Shown: positions 9,978-19,951 of the stretch, in pieces
Layout of the letters: every line of letters begins with the position of its first letter
Numbering within the stretch: position 1 is the first letter of the stretch
From: Xenorhabdus griffiniae
GTDB lineage: Bacteria > Pseudomonadota > Gammaproteobacteria > Enterobacterales > Enterobacteriaceae
Assembly (NCBI RefSeq): GCF_001028135.1
Contig: NZ_LDNM01000082.1
Span: forward strand, 17,923-81,922
Reading direction: 5' to 3'
DNA: 64,000 nt
The notes under the pieces: model-generated
What the model saw: the letters and a program-made list of their open reading frames with translations, nothing else
What the model was told of the DNA's origin: nothing
The model's database searches: none
Translations under genes and position numbers: made by a program

Positions 9978-10931
9978 ATGCTATTTTCCTCAGTGCGTCG
10001 GATAGGTTTCACTACCGCCCTCGCTTCCTTACTTGGTGTACTATTCACTTTTCCAACCAGTGCAACCGCTTATAACACTCGAATTTCTTACCCAAATAAA
10101 ACATCATCTGCAATAAACCCACACAAGATAAATGAAATCATCCACCAACTTTCCATATTGGAGAAAAATGCCAATGGCCGACTTGGTGTAGTATTGCTAG
10201 ATACATCTGATCATTCCATCATCTCTTACCGTGAAAACGAGCGTTTTCCTCTATGCAGCACCAGTAAGTTGATGACGGTATCCGCTATTTTGCAAAAAAA
10301 CGAAACAAATGCTCACCTGTTAAATCAACGCGTTCACTATCAACAATCAGATCTTGTCGAATATAGCCCAATGACGGAAAAACATCTCAAAGAGGGGATG
10401 ACCTTAGGAGAGTTGAGCGCAGCAACACTACAATATAGCGATAATACGGCTATGAATTTACTTCTTAACCAACTGAATGGCTCACATGAAGTGACACGGT
10501 TTGCCCGCACTATCGGTGATCATTATTTTCGCCTCGATCGCCGTGAACCCGAATTAAATACTGCTATTCCAGGTGATGATCGTGACACTTCTACACCACA
10601 AGCTATGGCAAAAAGTTTATATAATTTGGTGTTGGGCACTGCCTTAGCGACAACTCAACGTGAACAATTAACGGAGTGGATAAAAGGCAATACAACTGGC
10701 GGCACCAGCATTCGTGCAGGATTACCCAAAAATTGGATTGTAGGAGATAAAACCGGTCGTTGCGATTATGGTACAACAAATGATATCGCGGTAATTTGGC
10801 CAGTACCTGACCGCGCACCATTGGTTTTGGTTACTTATTTTACTCAGCCAAATAACAAAGAAGCCAGTGCCCGTCCTGACGTATTGGCAGCGGCTACACG
10901 TATTGTGACACGGGTTAATTCGATTAATTAG
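9978..10931 (+). CDS. bla: Class A serine beta-lactamase with a Cys69-Cys238 pair
   Basis: The 317-residue protein has a Sec signal peptide (hydrophobic core near residues 10-26, likely cut after SATA near 31) and all class A motifs. STSK at 94-97 holds the nucleophile Ser94 (Ambler Ser70) and Lys97 (Lys73). SDN is at 154-156 (130-132). EPELN at 190-194 holds the general base Glu190 (Glu166), and KTG is at 258-260 (234-236). [12 protein letters not shown] after the KTG box recalls CTX-M-type enzymes. Cys93 (position 69) and Cys262 (position 238) could form the disulfide seen in KPC, SME, NMC and GES enzymes; residue 237 is Arg. A GAGGA precedes the ATG by 8 bases. No ampR-like regulator is adjacent. 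The substrate range cannot be read from sequence. Confidence 0.93.
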   Translation: MLFSSVRRIGFTTALASLLGVLFTFPTSATAYNTRISYPNKTSSAINPHKINEIIHQLSILEKNANGRLGVVLLDTSDHSIISYRENERFPLCSTSKLMTVSAILQKNETNAHLLNQRVHYQQSDLVEYSPMTEKHLKEGMTLGELSAATLQYSDNTAMNLLLNQLNGSHEVTRFARTIGDHYFRLDRREPELNTAIPGDDRDTSTPQAMAKSLYNLVLGTALATTQREQLTEWIKGNTTGGTSIRAGLPKNWIVGDKTGRCDYGTTNDIAVIWPVPDRAPLVLVTYFTQPNNKEASARPDVLAAATRIVTRVNSIN

Positions 10932-10935
10932 TTCA

Positions 10936-10977
10936 ATTAACCAGCTATGCTGTTTATTGGTTACATAGCTGGTTAAT
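10936..10977. terminator. Bidirectional terminator between bla and yciH
   Basis: A 14-bp perfect inverted repeat (10936-10949 with 10964-10977) lies between the convergent bla and yciH genes, with a 14-base loop. The stem ends are A/T-rich on both sides, so it could end transcripts from either direction. It overlaps nothing coding; bla ends 5 bases before it. Confidence 0.75.
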
Positions 10978-10989
10978 AACAAACTGGGT

Positions 10990-11313
10990 TCAGCCTCCAG
11001 CCAGTTTTACCTTCATTCCTTTCGCTTCCAGCAATTGCTTCAACAAGTCGCGTTTATCGCCTTGAATCTCAATTTCGCCCTCTTTAACAGAACCTCCACA
11101 GCCACATTTTTTCTTCAATTCGGCTGCTAGCTTAGCCAAAGTTTGGTCATCAGCATCTATGCCTGTAATCACACAAACACCTTTCCCTTTACGACCACTG
11201 GCCTGGCGCTGGATACGAACAATACCATCACCTTTCGGACGAGAAAGCTTTACTTTTTCCTCTTGGATGCGGCCACCATCCGTCGAATAAACCAAGCGAG
11301 AGTTATTATCCAT
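10990..11313 (-). CDS. yciH: YciH, SUI1/eIF1-like translation factor
   Basis: The protein belongs to the SUI1/eIF1 family; E. coli YciH influences start-site fidelity on the ribosome. [41 protein letters not shown] and [13 protein letters not shown] are all conserved. An upstream ATG at 11325 is possible, but the family starts at the [10 protein letters not shown] position, so I place the start at 11313 (107 residues, 108 in E. coli). It overlaps the 3' end of pyrF by 8 bases, so translation is probably coupled. Confidence 0.93.
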   Translation of the reverse strand: MDNNSRLVYSTDGGRIQEEKVKLSRPKGDGIVRIQRQASGRKGKGVCVITGIDADDQTLAKLAAELKKKCGCGGSVKEGEIEIQGDKRDLLKQLLEAKGMKVKLAGG

Positions 11314-12046
11314 GAATGAGTCCAAGAGATTGGTTAATCTGCTGTAGTGCTAATGTCGGATTTTCTGCGCGGGTGATTGGACGCCCGATCACCATATAAT
11401 CCACCCCAGCCTGTACCGCCTGAGGTGGTGTCATGATCCGGCGCTGATCTCCCGCGTCTGTCCCTTCAGGGCGAATACCCGGAGTAACAAGCTGGAATGC
11501 ATGTCCACACACTGCTTTCAATTGCTGTGCTTCATGGGCTGAACACACTACGCCATCTAAACCACACTGTTTTGTCAATAATGCCAAACGCTCCGCATGT
11601 TGCGCTGGTGTCATGTCAATGCCTGTGCCTGATAAATCAGATTGCTCCATACTGGTCAGCACTGTCACACCAATCAACAAAGGTGCATCCTTACCGTAAG
11701 TGAGCAGCGCCTCTTTAGCTGCTGTCATCATTCTCGCACCACCACTGGCATGAACATTAACCATCCACACACCTAATTCTGCAGCAGCCGCAACCGCCCT
11801 TGCCGTTGTATTGGGGATGTCGTGAAATTTAAGATCCAAAAACACATCAAAACCACGCTGATGCAGCGCCTGAACAAATTGCGGGCCATACAGTGTAAAC
11901 ATCTCTTTGCCCACTTTCAGACGACAGGATTGTGGATCAATCTTGTCGACAAATGCCAGCGCTGCATCCTGATTGTCATAATCCAGTGCAACAATAACAG
12001 GCGAGTCAATCTGTTTATCTAAAGTTTGAACTGTGTGGGAGATCAT
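11306..12046 (-). CDS. pyrF: Orotidine 5'-phosphate decarboxylase
   Basis: PyrF makes UMP from OMP, the last step of de novo pyrimidine synthesis. The 246-residue TIM-barrel protein shows VALDYDNQD near residue 18, KVGKEMF near 42, the active-site [11 protein letters not shown] near 71-81, and the phosphate-binding VTPGIRPEG and [10 protein letters not shown] near the C-terminus. Length matches E. coli (245). It lies between lapB (84 bases upstream) and yciH (overlapping), the same minus-strand order as E. coli. Confidence 0.97.
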   Translation of the reverse strand: MISHTVQTLDKQIDSPVIVALDYDNQDAALAFVDKIDPQSCRLKVGKEMFTLYGPQFVQALHQRGFDVFLDLKFHDIPNTTARAVAAAAELGVWMVNVHASGGARMMTAAKEALLTYGKDAPLLIGVTVLTSMEQSDLSGTGIDMTPAQHAERLALLTKQCGLDGVVCSAHEAQQLKAVCGHAFQLVTPGIRPEGTDAGDQRRIMTPPQAVQAGVDYMVIGRPITRAENPTLALQQINQSLGLIHG

Positions 12047-12130
12047 TTATTAGGCCCTTTGATTTACTAATTAAATTGAATTATTTATAAACTTTAATTA
12101 CTAGTGAGTAGCAGTATGATAGTGACAGTG

Positions 12131-13300
12131 TCACTGACCATCCAACCCCCGGATCGGTTTAATAGAGTCCCAAGAACGACATGATGGGCAATGCCAATAT
12201 AACGAACGGGAAGTAAAGCCACATTTATGGCATCGATAATCAGGTTTTGTGCGGATTTGCTCACCGACCATATTGCGCAAAAGGATCAGGCTTTCTTTAG
12301 CCCGCCCTTCTTCCGCTTCCGTCATATGGTAATCCATCAGACGATAAAATAATCTCATTGTTGGATGGCGCTCCAACTGACGGTTAATGAAGTTTTGAGC
12401 AACTTCACGCCCTTCTTTCTTCTCAAGGATATCGGCCATATGAAGTTCAGCGATCGCACCACAATTTTCTTCTACACAACGCTGAACAAAAGTTTGCCAT
12501 TCGGCCGGTTGAGACAAATGTTGGTAACATTCTTGCAGCATTGGCAAAGATTCACTGACCAATTGCTTATCCTGCTCAAGAATGCGTTTCAACGCGTGGG
12601 TCGCTTTAAAATATTCCCCCTGAGCCATATAAATACGACCAAACATAATAGAAGCACGGGCACAATTTTTGTCTGCTTGAGCCGCTTTATTCAAATAACC
12701 GATCGCAGCAGTAAAATCATCACTGCCCATACATTGCAGAGCCAATTCACAGTAGAAATGCGCAATGTCTTCCCGAAAATGGGGTTTACCCAGTTTTACG
12801 AGTTTTTCAGCGATATCAATGGCTTTATTCCAATCACTGGTTGACTGGTAGATGGTTAGCAAGGAATTAAAGGCATTTTCACGGAAGTCAGTTTCGTCGA
12901 CTAACTGAACGAACATGTTCTCTGCCCGATCATAGACTCCAGCAGCCATATAATCTTGCCCAAGCTGCTGGATCGCAAGCAAACGCTGTTCAAATGTCAG
13001 GGAAGCACTTTCCATCAGGGACTGATGAATACGAATGGCTCTTTCAACTTCACCACGGGAACGGAAGAGGTTTCCCAATGTTAGGTGAGCCTCAAATGCA
13101 GAGCTATCCTCTTTCAGCATATCAAGAAATAAATCTACCGCCTTATCTTGCTGATTGGAGAGCAAAAAGTTAACACCATCAACATATTCACGCGAAAGGC
13201 GGTCAGCCGATTGTTGTTTATCTTGTTGAGCACTTCTGCGCCCCATATACCAGCCATAGGCGGCGGCAATGGGAAGCAACAGAAACAACAGCTCTAACAT
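12131..13300 (-). CDS. lapB: LapB, TPR regulator of lipopolysaccharide synthesis
   Basis: LapB (YciM) helps target LpxC to FtsH and so limits LPS synthesis. The 389-residue protein has an N-terminal membrane anchor (residues 1-20) that ends GWYMGRRSAQ, a long array of TPR repeats, and a C-terminal rubredoxin-like metal knuckle with CHKCGF and CPSC Cys pairs. Length equals that of E. coli LapB. It follows lapA by 6 bases; the two form a conserved pair. Confidence 0.96.
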   Translation of the reverse strand: MLELLFLLLPIAAAYGWYMGRRSAQQDKQQSADRLSREYVDGVNFLLSNQQDKAVDLFLDMLKEDSSAFEAHLTLGNLFRSRGEVERAIRIHQSLMESASLTFEQRLLAIQQLGQDYMAAGVYDRAENMFVQLVDETDFRENAFNSLLTIYQSTSDWNKAIDIAEKLVKLGKPHFREDIAHFYCELALQCMGSDDFTAAIGYLNKAAQADKNCARASIMFGRIYMAQGEYFKATHALKRILEQDKQLVSESLPMLQECYQHLSQPAEWQTFVQRCVEENCGAIAELHMADILEKKEGREVAQNFINRQLERHPTMRLFYRLMDYHMTEAEEGRAKESLILLRNMVGEQIRTKPDYRCHKCGFTSRSLYWHCPSCRSWDSIKPIRGLDGQ

Positions 13301-13306
13301 AGAGAA

Positions 13307-13621
13307 TTATTCCTTGTTTAACGCTACGGTAGATGCGACTTTTTTGGATGATTCAGATGGCTGTTCCACTTGAGTTTCCAGTCGTTTGATTTTGCGTTTC
13401 GCATGCCGCAAAGAAACACAGGCGCGTAGGTAAAAAAAACCACAAATTCCCCAACCGAGGATAAAGCCAACAGCAAACAACGCAGCCAGCAATGTGGATA
13501 CAGAGTAATCACCCTTAGCAATCAAATAATTAAACGTCACTATCTGATTATTATTTGCTCCCAGCGTCACTGAGATAACAAAAACAACCAGTGCCAGTAA
13601 TAAGATCAGAAAATATTTCAC
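13307..13621 (-). CDS. lapA: LapA, small inner-membrane partner of LapB
   Basis: This 104-residue protein has two membrane helices (about 2-20 and 43-65) and a basic, coiled C-terminal tail (RHAKRKIKRLETQ), as in E. coli LapA (YciS, 102 residues). It lies directly before lapB. E. coli lapA is preceded by pgpB, which is missing here; instead an AT-rich gap separates lapA from the divergent ribA. In E. coli lapAB is under heat-shock sigma control, but I found no clear sigma-32 promoter upstream. Confidence 0.93.
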   Translation of the reverse strand: MKYFLILLLALVVFVISVTLGANNNQIVTFNYLIAKGDYSVSTLLAALFAVGFILGWGICGFFYLRACVSLRHAKRKIKRLETQVEQPSESSKKVASTVALNKE

Positions 13622-13979
13622 ATTTCTTCCTGTTATCTATCGTTGCTGATTGATTATGCCAAATAACAGACATAGTGGCGTGTTAAATTAGCATTTCTCG
13701 TCTACGCACGTCTACGTAAAGGAAGCAATTTATTGCAATAAACGCTGCTTTCCCTCTTTTTGTAATAAATACATCTGCAAAAATATGCTTATAGTTTAGC
13801 ATGTTAATATATTTATCATTAAAGAACCCGACGCTTTATATTCATACGTATTAATAATTTCTGTTACAATACGGCGGCGTGCATGCGTGTAATCAGAAAA
13901 AATTTTTGCGTAGTTTTAGCTGATTTCTCAACCGGTATTGTTCTGATATCGCAATATTTATAACGAGCTAAATCAACAT
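13622..13979. other. 358-bp divergent promoter region between lapA and ribA; pgpB absent
   Basis: No gene is visible. E. coli carries pgpB here. The sequence holds a short tandem repeat (CGTCTACG twice near 13699-13717), a palindrome GCAATTTATTGC near 13726-13737, and a TACAAT -10 candidate near 13864-13870 followed by a GC-rich stretch that could start ribA. The -35 element is poor. I see no riboswitch-like structure. Confidence 0.45.
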
Positions 13980-14588
13980 ATGAATACAAAAATGCAGCTA
14001 AAACGGGTAGCTGAAGCAAAATTACCTACGCCATGGGGTGAGTTTTTAATGATTGGATTTGAAGAAATCAAAACAGGCCGCGATCATGTCGCTCTTATTT
14101 TCGGCGATATTTCTGGTGATGAGCCTGTATTATCGCGCATCCACTCAGAATGCCTCACCGGTGATGCTTTATTCAGCCTAAGATGCGACTGTGGTTTTCA
14201 ATTAGAAGCTGCACTTTCGCAAATTAGTCAGGAAGGCCGTGGTGTTTTACTCTATCACCGCCAGGAAGGGCGTAATATTGGCCTGCTGAATAAAATTCGT
14301 GCCTATGCTTTACAGGATCAAGGTATTGATACTGTTGAGGCCAACCATCAATTAGGTTTTTCTGCCGATGAAAGAGATTTCACCCTGTGTTCAGACATGT
14401 ATAAGATATTAAATATTAATACAATCCGTCTTCTTACTAACAACCCTAAAAAAGTTGAAATCATGATAGAAGCAGGTATTAATATCACTGAACGTGTTCC
14501 ATTGATCGTAGGACGTAATTCCCAAAATGCTCACTATTTAGATACCAAAGCCAACCGAATGGGTCATTTGCTGTCCGAATCAAGCTAA
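13980..14588 (+). CDS. ribA: GTP cyclohydrolase II, riboflavin biosynthesis
   Basis: RibA opens the imidazole ring of GTP in the first step of riboflavin synthesis. The zinc ligands are in [20 protein letters not shown] (the three Cys), and the catalytic region [20 protein letters not shown] and [10 protein letters not shown] are conserved. From 13980 the product has 202 residues; the internal ATG at 13992 ([10 protein letters not shown]) equals the E. coli start and would give 198. I keep the longer form because a weak ACGAG lies at a workable distance and no Shine-Dalgarno site precedes 13992, but either is possible. Confidence 0.95.
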   Translation: MNTKMQLKRVAEAKLPTPWGEFLMIGFEEIKTGRDHVALIFGDISGDEPVLSRIHSECLTGDALFSLRCDCGFQLEAALSQISQEGRGVLLYHRQEGRNIGLLNKIRAYALQDQGIDTVEANHQLGFSADERDFTLCSDMYKILNINTIRLLTNNPKKVEIMIEAGINITERVPLIVGRNSQNAHYLDTKANRMGHLLSESS

Positions 14589-14622
14589 AATTTCTCTCAT
14601 TACTTTCTGTAAAATATAAAAA

Positions 14623-14648
14623 ACTGCGTCGGTGTGGGCGCAGTCTTT
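14623..14648. terminator. Likely terminator between convergent ribA and acnA
   Basis: ACTGCG at 14623-14628 pairs with CGCAGT at 14639-14644, followed by CTTTGTTT. The stem is short (6 bp, with A/T pairs outside), so this is a modest terminator for ribA; its reverse could also serve acnA, whose stop is at 14691. Confidence 0.5.
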
Positions 14649-14690
14649 GTTTCTAAATGTGATTTTTTAATTGATATTTTTCAGTTTTTA

Positions 14691-17381
14691 TCATTTCAGC
14701 ATATTACGGATCACATAATGCAAAATACCATCATGATAGAAGTAAGCCAGTTCTGTTCCCGTATCAATGCGGCAACGGGTATCAATCACAATTTCCTGTC
14801 CATTGGCATAAGTAATTTTCACTGCAATTGTCTGCCCGGGTTGAATGTTTGATAATCCTGTAATATCAATCCTTTCATCTCCCGTCAGGTTTAAGCTCTT
14901 GCGGCTGACGCCTTGAGGAAATTCCAATGGCAAGACCCCCATACCAATCAAGTTAGAGCGGTGAATACGTTCAAAAGATTCTGCAACCACAACCCTGATC
15001 CCTAGTAATTTTGTTCCTTTTGCAGCCCAGTCACGGCTTGACCCTGAACCATATTCTTTCCCCGCAATAACGGCTAATGGTATTTTTTCCTCCTGATAAC
15101 GCATAGCGGCATCATAAATAGCAAGTTGGGATTGTGAAGGAATATGCCGGGTATAGCCTCCTTCAACCCCTGCTACCATTTCATTACGAATACGAATGTT
15201 AGCAAACGTTCCTCTCATCATAACTTCATGGTTGCCACGTCTTGAGCCATACGAATTAAAATCTTTTGGTGCAACGCCATGTTCTTGCAAATAACGCCCA
15301 GCTGGACTATCAGCCTTGATATTTCCAGCCGGGGAAATATGATCCGTCGTGACTGAATCCCCCAGTATCGCCAAAATGTGAGCCTGATGTATGTCTGTAA
15401 TCGGTTTAGGTTCAGCCGTCATAGCACTGAAGAAAGGAGGATGGCGTATATAGGTTGAATCCGGCTGCCAGGCATAAGTCGCTGAACTTTCTACGCTCAA
15501 GGATTGCCAACTTTCGTCACCTTCAAACACAGCATTATATTCTTTATGGAACATTTCGGTTCTGACTTTTCCAGTCGCTTCCGCAACTTCTGTACTATCA
15601 GGCCAGATATCCTTTAAGTAAACATCATTGCCTTGTTGATCTTTTCCGATAGGTTCTCGCGTCAGATCCTTTTTCATGCTGCCAGAAAGCGCATAGGCTA
15701 CCACCAACGGCGGTGATGCCAGCCAGTTAGTTTTCACTAAAGGATGAATACGCCCTTCAAAATTTCGGTTACCGGAAAGCACCGCCCCAACAGTTAGATC
15801 AGATTGCTTGATTGCAGCTTCAATAGGATCAGGCAATGGCCCGGAATTGCCAATGCAGGTAGTGCAGCCATACCCTACCAAGTTAAAACCCAGTTTTTCC
15901 AGATATGGCATAAAACCGGCCAGTTCCAGGTAACTTGTCACGACTTTCGAACCGGGTGCCAGTGAAGTTTTAACCCACGGTTGACGCTGTAAACCTTTCT
16001 CAACCGCTTTTTTGGCAAGTAATCCCGCCGTCATCAATACGTTGGGGTTAGAGGTGTTTGTGCAAGAGGTAATGGCAGCAATCACCACGGCACCATCTTG
16101 CAATGAAAAAGTTTGGTTATCTAAAGTCACTGATATCGCTGATAAGTGCTCTTGCGTTTTATGGATATCCAATTCCATAGCAGACTGAAAAGCCTGTGGT
16201 ACATTTCCCAATGCAACCCGGTCTTGAGGGCGTTTCGGCCCGGCTAAACTTGCTTCAACTGTCGACATGTCCAACTCTAGGGTGCTGGTAAAGATAGGCG
16301 CATCCCCCGTATTACGCCATAAACCCTGAGTTCTGCAATAAGCTTCAACCAAAGCAATTTCTTCTTCATGACGCCCCGTTAAACGCATATAGTCTAATGT
16401 AATGTCATCAACAGGGAAGAAACCACAAGTTGCACCATATTCAGGAGCCATATTGGCTATAGTTGCCCGATCTGCCAGCGGCAAATCAGATAATCCATCA
16501 CCGTAAAATTCAACAAATTTACCCACAACACCGTGCTTACGCAGCATTTGTGTCACAGTCAGTACAAGGTCAGTTGCCGTGATCCCTTCTTGCAATTTTC
16601 CGGTCAGTTTAAAACCAACCACATCTGGGATCAGCATAGAAACTGGCTGCCCCAGCATCGCTGCCTCCGCTTCAATTCCCCCTACGCCCCATCCCAGAAC
16701 GCCCAATCCATTAATCATGGTTGTGTGAGAATCCGTTCCGACCAACGTATCAGGATAAGCAAAATCCTTACCATCCTGATTTTCATACCAGACGGCTTTA
16801 CCCAGATATTCCAGGTTAACTTGATGGCAAATCCCCGTTCCCGGAGGCACTACGCGGAAACGATTAAACGCTTTCTGTCCCCAACGCAAGAACAGATAAC
16901 GTTCATAGTTACGTGCCATCTCTCTCTGCACGTTTTCTGAAAATGCCTGTTCAGTGCCAAATTTATCAACCATCACTGAATGATCGATAACCAAATCAAC
17001 AGGGGATAACGGATTAACCTGCTCTACATTTCCACCGAGTCTCAACACCGCTTCCCGCATCGCTGCCAAATCCACGACAGCCGGCACGCCTGTAAAATCC
17101 TGCATAAGTACGCGGGCGGGGCGATAAGCAATTTCTCGTTCTGCATGACCGGTTTTTTGCCATTCCACCAGCGCCTGCAAATCATCTTCCACTACGGATT
17201 CACCATCAACATGGCGCAAGAGATTTTCGAGCAGAACTTTCAGAGACTTTGGCAGGCGGGATATATCGCCAACTTGTTCAGATAACAGAGGTAAACTGTA
17301 ATAGTGGTAGGTTTTACGGCCAGTGGATTTGCTTCCAATCGAGAGCCTTGAAGCACAGTCCGTTTTCAATTTAAACGACAT
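14691..17381 (-). CDS. acnA: Aconitate hydratase A
   Basis: AcnA interconverts citrate and isocitrate in the TCA cycle and is the stress-stable aconitase in enterobacteria. The 896-residue protein (891 in E. coli) shows GTDSHTTMINGLGVLGWGVGGIEAEA, the first cluster Cys in ITSCTNTSN and the other two in YGCTTCIGNSG, then GRIHPLVKTNWLASPPLVVAYAL, and the C-terminal swivel domain with KEYGSGSSRDWAAKG. The 4Fe-4S cluster needs three Cys, all present. The N-terminal 15 or so residues differ from E. coli, which is normal for this protein. It is convergent with ribA. Confidence 0.97.
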   Translation of the reverse strand: MSFKLKTDCASRLSIGSKSTGRKTYHYYSLPLLSEQVGDISRLPKSLKVLLENLLRHVDGESVVEDDLQALVEWQKTGHAEREIAYRPARVLMQDFTGVPAVVDLAAMREAVLRLGGNVEQVNPLSPVDLVIDHSVMVDKFGTEQAFSENVQREMARNYERYLFLRWGQKAFNRFRVVPPGTGICHQVNLEYLGKAVWYENQDGKDFAYPDTLVGTDSHTTMINGLGVLGWGVGGIEAEAAMLGQPVSMLIPDVVGFKLTGKLQEGITATDLVLTVTQMLRKHGVVGKFVEFYGDGLSDLPLADRATIANMAPEYGATCGFFPVDDITLDYMRLTGRHEEEIALVEAYCRTQGLWRNTGDAPIFTSTLELDMSTVEASLAGPKRPQDRVALGNVPQAFQSAMELDIHKTQEHLSAISVTLDNQTFSLQDGAVVIAAITSCTNTSNPNVLMTAGLLAKKAVEKGLQRQPWVKTSLAPGSKVVTSYLELAGFMPYLEKLGFNLVGYGCTTCIGNSGPLPDPIEAAIKQSDLTVGAVLSGNRNFEGRIHPLVKTNWLASPPLVVAYALSGSMKKDLTREPIGKDQQGNDVYLKDIWPDSTEVAEATGKVRTEMFHKEYNAVFEGDESWQSLSVESSATYAWQPDSTYIRHPPFFSAMTAEPKPITDIHQAHILAILGDSVTTDHISPAGNIKADSPAGRYLQEHGVAPKDFNSYGSRRGNHEVMMRGTFANIRIRNEMVAGVEGGYTRHIPSQSQLAIYDAAMRYQEEKIPLAVIAGKEYGSGSSRDWAAKGTKLLGIRVVVAESFERIHRSNLIGMGVLPLEFPQGVSRKSLNLTGDERIDITGLSNIQPGQTIAVKITYANGQEIVIDTRCRIDTGTELAYFYHDGILHYVIRNMLK

Positions 17382-17676
17382 AACTCCTCTCCTTTCTTAT
17401 TATTGATGGTCAGCTACCATTAAACATAACATATAAGCAACTATTTGTTATTCCGTCACCACACATTTTGCTAACTCGCTGTAAATCCTCATTTATTGAT
17501 AAATTTTAATGATGACACCTCTAAAGTAGATATGTTTTATTCATGCCATAAGAGTTTGATTGAATTGACTCTAAAGTTTCTACACATTGCTGGCTAATCG
17601 GTTTCAAATTGAAATTTGCAAAATAAAGGTGTATTCAGAGTACTCAATACGTTTATTAGCGATTGGAGGTAAGATT

Positions 17677-18516
17677 ATGGACACAGAAAAAAACAAAGAA
17701 TACCAACATTACCTAAGCCATATACAACAAGCAGATCAGTTTTTTTCGGCTGGCATTAGAGATAAATTTTCCTTGTCGGATTATCAGCTTAGTGATACAA
17801 ACGGCCTTGTCCAATTTATTATGACTTCAAATATTGTCGACAAAGGCAGTGTCATACAGAAAATGAATGAAATCAAAAAAATACAGATCGCCCTTTCTTC
17901 AATAGCCGCCGATTATATTGCCAAATATACCAATGCTCATGGCAAAGCATATAAGACTGACATTCAATTTTGGGGAAATATCATGGCAAAACTGCCATTG
18001 ATGAGTATCATGAATGTCGAAAGTCAAACCTATCAGCATGAAATGAAAGGTGTTTCTATTGCAACAAATTTACTCCAACTCATCATGGAAATTGTTTTAA
18101 ATGCAAACTCTCCAAGCCTGAAAAGTTTTTCCGATTTTTTGCAAAAACAAGGGGATGCTATAAGGCTGGGTTTAAAACGGAATGGAGATCATTATTCTAC
18201 CCTCACATTAGCCAGTGTTATTGAAGCAATTGGAGTCGAAGATCGGGTCATGTATGTCCCTAAAATAAAACTCTATAAAATAGATTTTAACAGAACCAAC
18301 TCAGAAATGACGTCAAACTGCGCTTCTAGTGAGAATATTAATGTTGAATTTACTTACTCCTCTTGTATTTCCTTATTTAATTATCAATCGTTAGAAAATC
18401 ACGAAGTTAAAATAGCTTTCGATAATTTCATTCTCAAAAATCAAAAATCTTCAATCGAAAATTCTGACAATTTTTTCAGTGGTGAATTTAAGACAATGAT
18501 CCCAAAGGGGACATAA
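17677..18516 (+). CDS. Unrecognised 279-residue protein between acnA and cysB
   Basis: The open frame extends up to 17587, but a strong GGAGGT at 17665-17670 sits 6 bases before the ATG at 17677, so I take that start. I do not recognise the protein. It has no signal peptide and no clear membrane helix. Amphipathic helices are likely around residues 8-25, 58-85 and 120-145; the second half (about 190-260) looks more beta-rich. There are only two Cys, 215 and 230. It is rich in Asn, Ser, Ile and Lys with AT-rich codons, unlike its neighbours, which suggests transfer. Size, mid-protein Cys and mixed fold recall the Erwinia virulence factor Evf, but that is a weak guess. It is a single gene, with a likely terminator just downstream. 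Confidence 0.7.
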   Translation: MDTEKNKEYQHYLSHIQQADQFFSAGIRDKFSLSDYQLSDTNGLVQFIMTSNIVDKGSVIQKMNEIKKIQIALSSIAADYIAKYTNAHGKAYKTDIQFWGNIMAKLPLMSIMNVESQTYQHEMKGVSIATNLLQLIMEIVLNANSPSLKSFSDFLQKQGDAIRLGLKRNGDHYSTLTLASVIEAIGVEDRVMYVPKIKLYKIDFNRTNSEMTSNCASSENINVEFTYSSCISLFNYQSLENHEVKIAFDNFILKNQKSSIENSDNFFSGEFKTMIPKGT

Positions 18517-18527
18517 AATAAAAGATC

Positions 18528-18556
18528 AACCACCTACCAGCTGTTTGGAGGTGGTT
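18528..18556 (+). terminator. Probable terminator of the orphan gene
   Basis: AACCACCT at 18528-18535 pairs perfectly with AGGTGGTT at 18549-18556, followed by a T-rich but broken tract (TAATCTTCTT). It lies 11 bases after the stop and before the convergent cysB. Confidence 0.55.
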
Positions 18557-18615
18557 TAATCTTCTTGATACTGCCTATCTTCTTTATATCTATTTTGCTG
18601 ATATTAAATATCTTT

Positions 18616-19653
<1,038 letters not shown>

Positions 19654-19811
19654 CTAATGGTTACCCACTTATAACCATATAGAATATATGTTTGCAAGAA
19701 TATAACCACTATAACACTTGCTATATATATATATAACAAATAATTAAGTTGAGTAACTATTATCAAACGCCTGTTGCAGATATATTGTGTTTTAATTTTG
19801 TTGAAATACAA

Positions 19812-19840
19812 AAAAAGCCAGTCCATAGAACTGGCTTTTT
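19812..19840 (-). terminator. Rho-independent terminator of topA
   Basis: An 11-bp perfect stem (AAAAAGCCAGT at 19812-19822 with ACTGGCTTTTT at 19830-19840) has a run of T on the minus strand after the stem. It lies about 110 bases past the topA stop. The remaining gap up to cysB (19591-19811) is AT-rich with a TATATATATATA tract and should hold the cysB promoter. Confidence 0.8.
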
Positions 19841-19951
19841 AGAAAGAAAAGTTACATTTCCCACAAAAAAAGAAATATCTCTCTAAATATATTTCTATGA
19901 ATTACACCCACTAAATGAAGATATAATGCACAAATTTATCTTAAAGATCGA

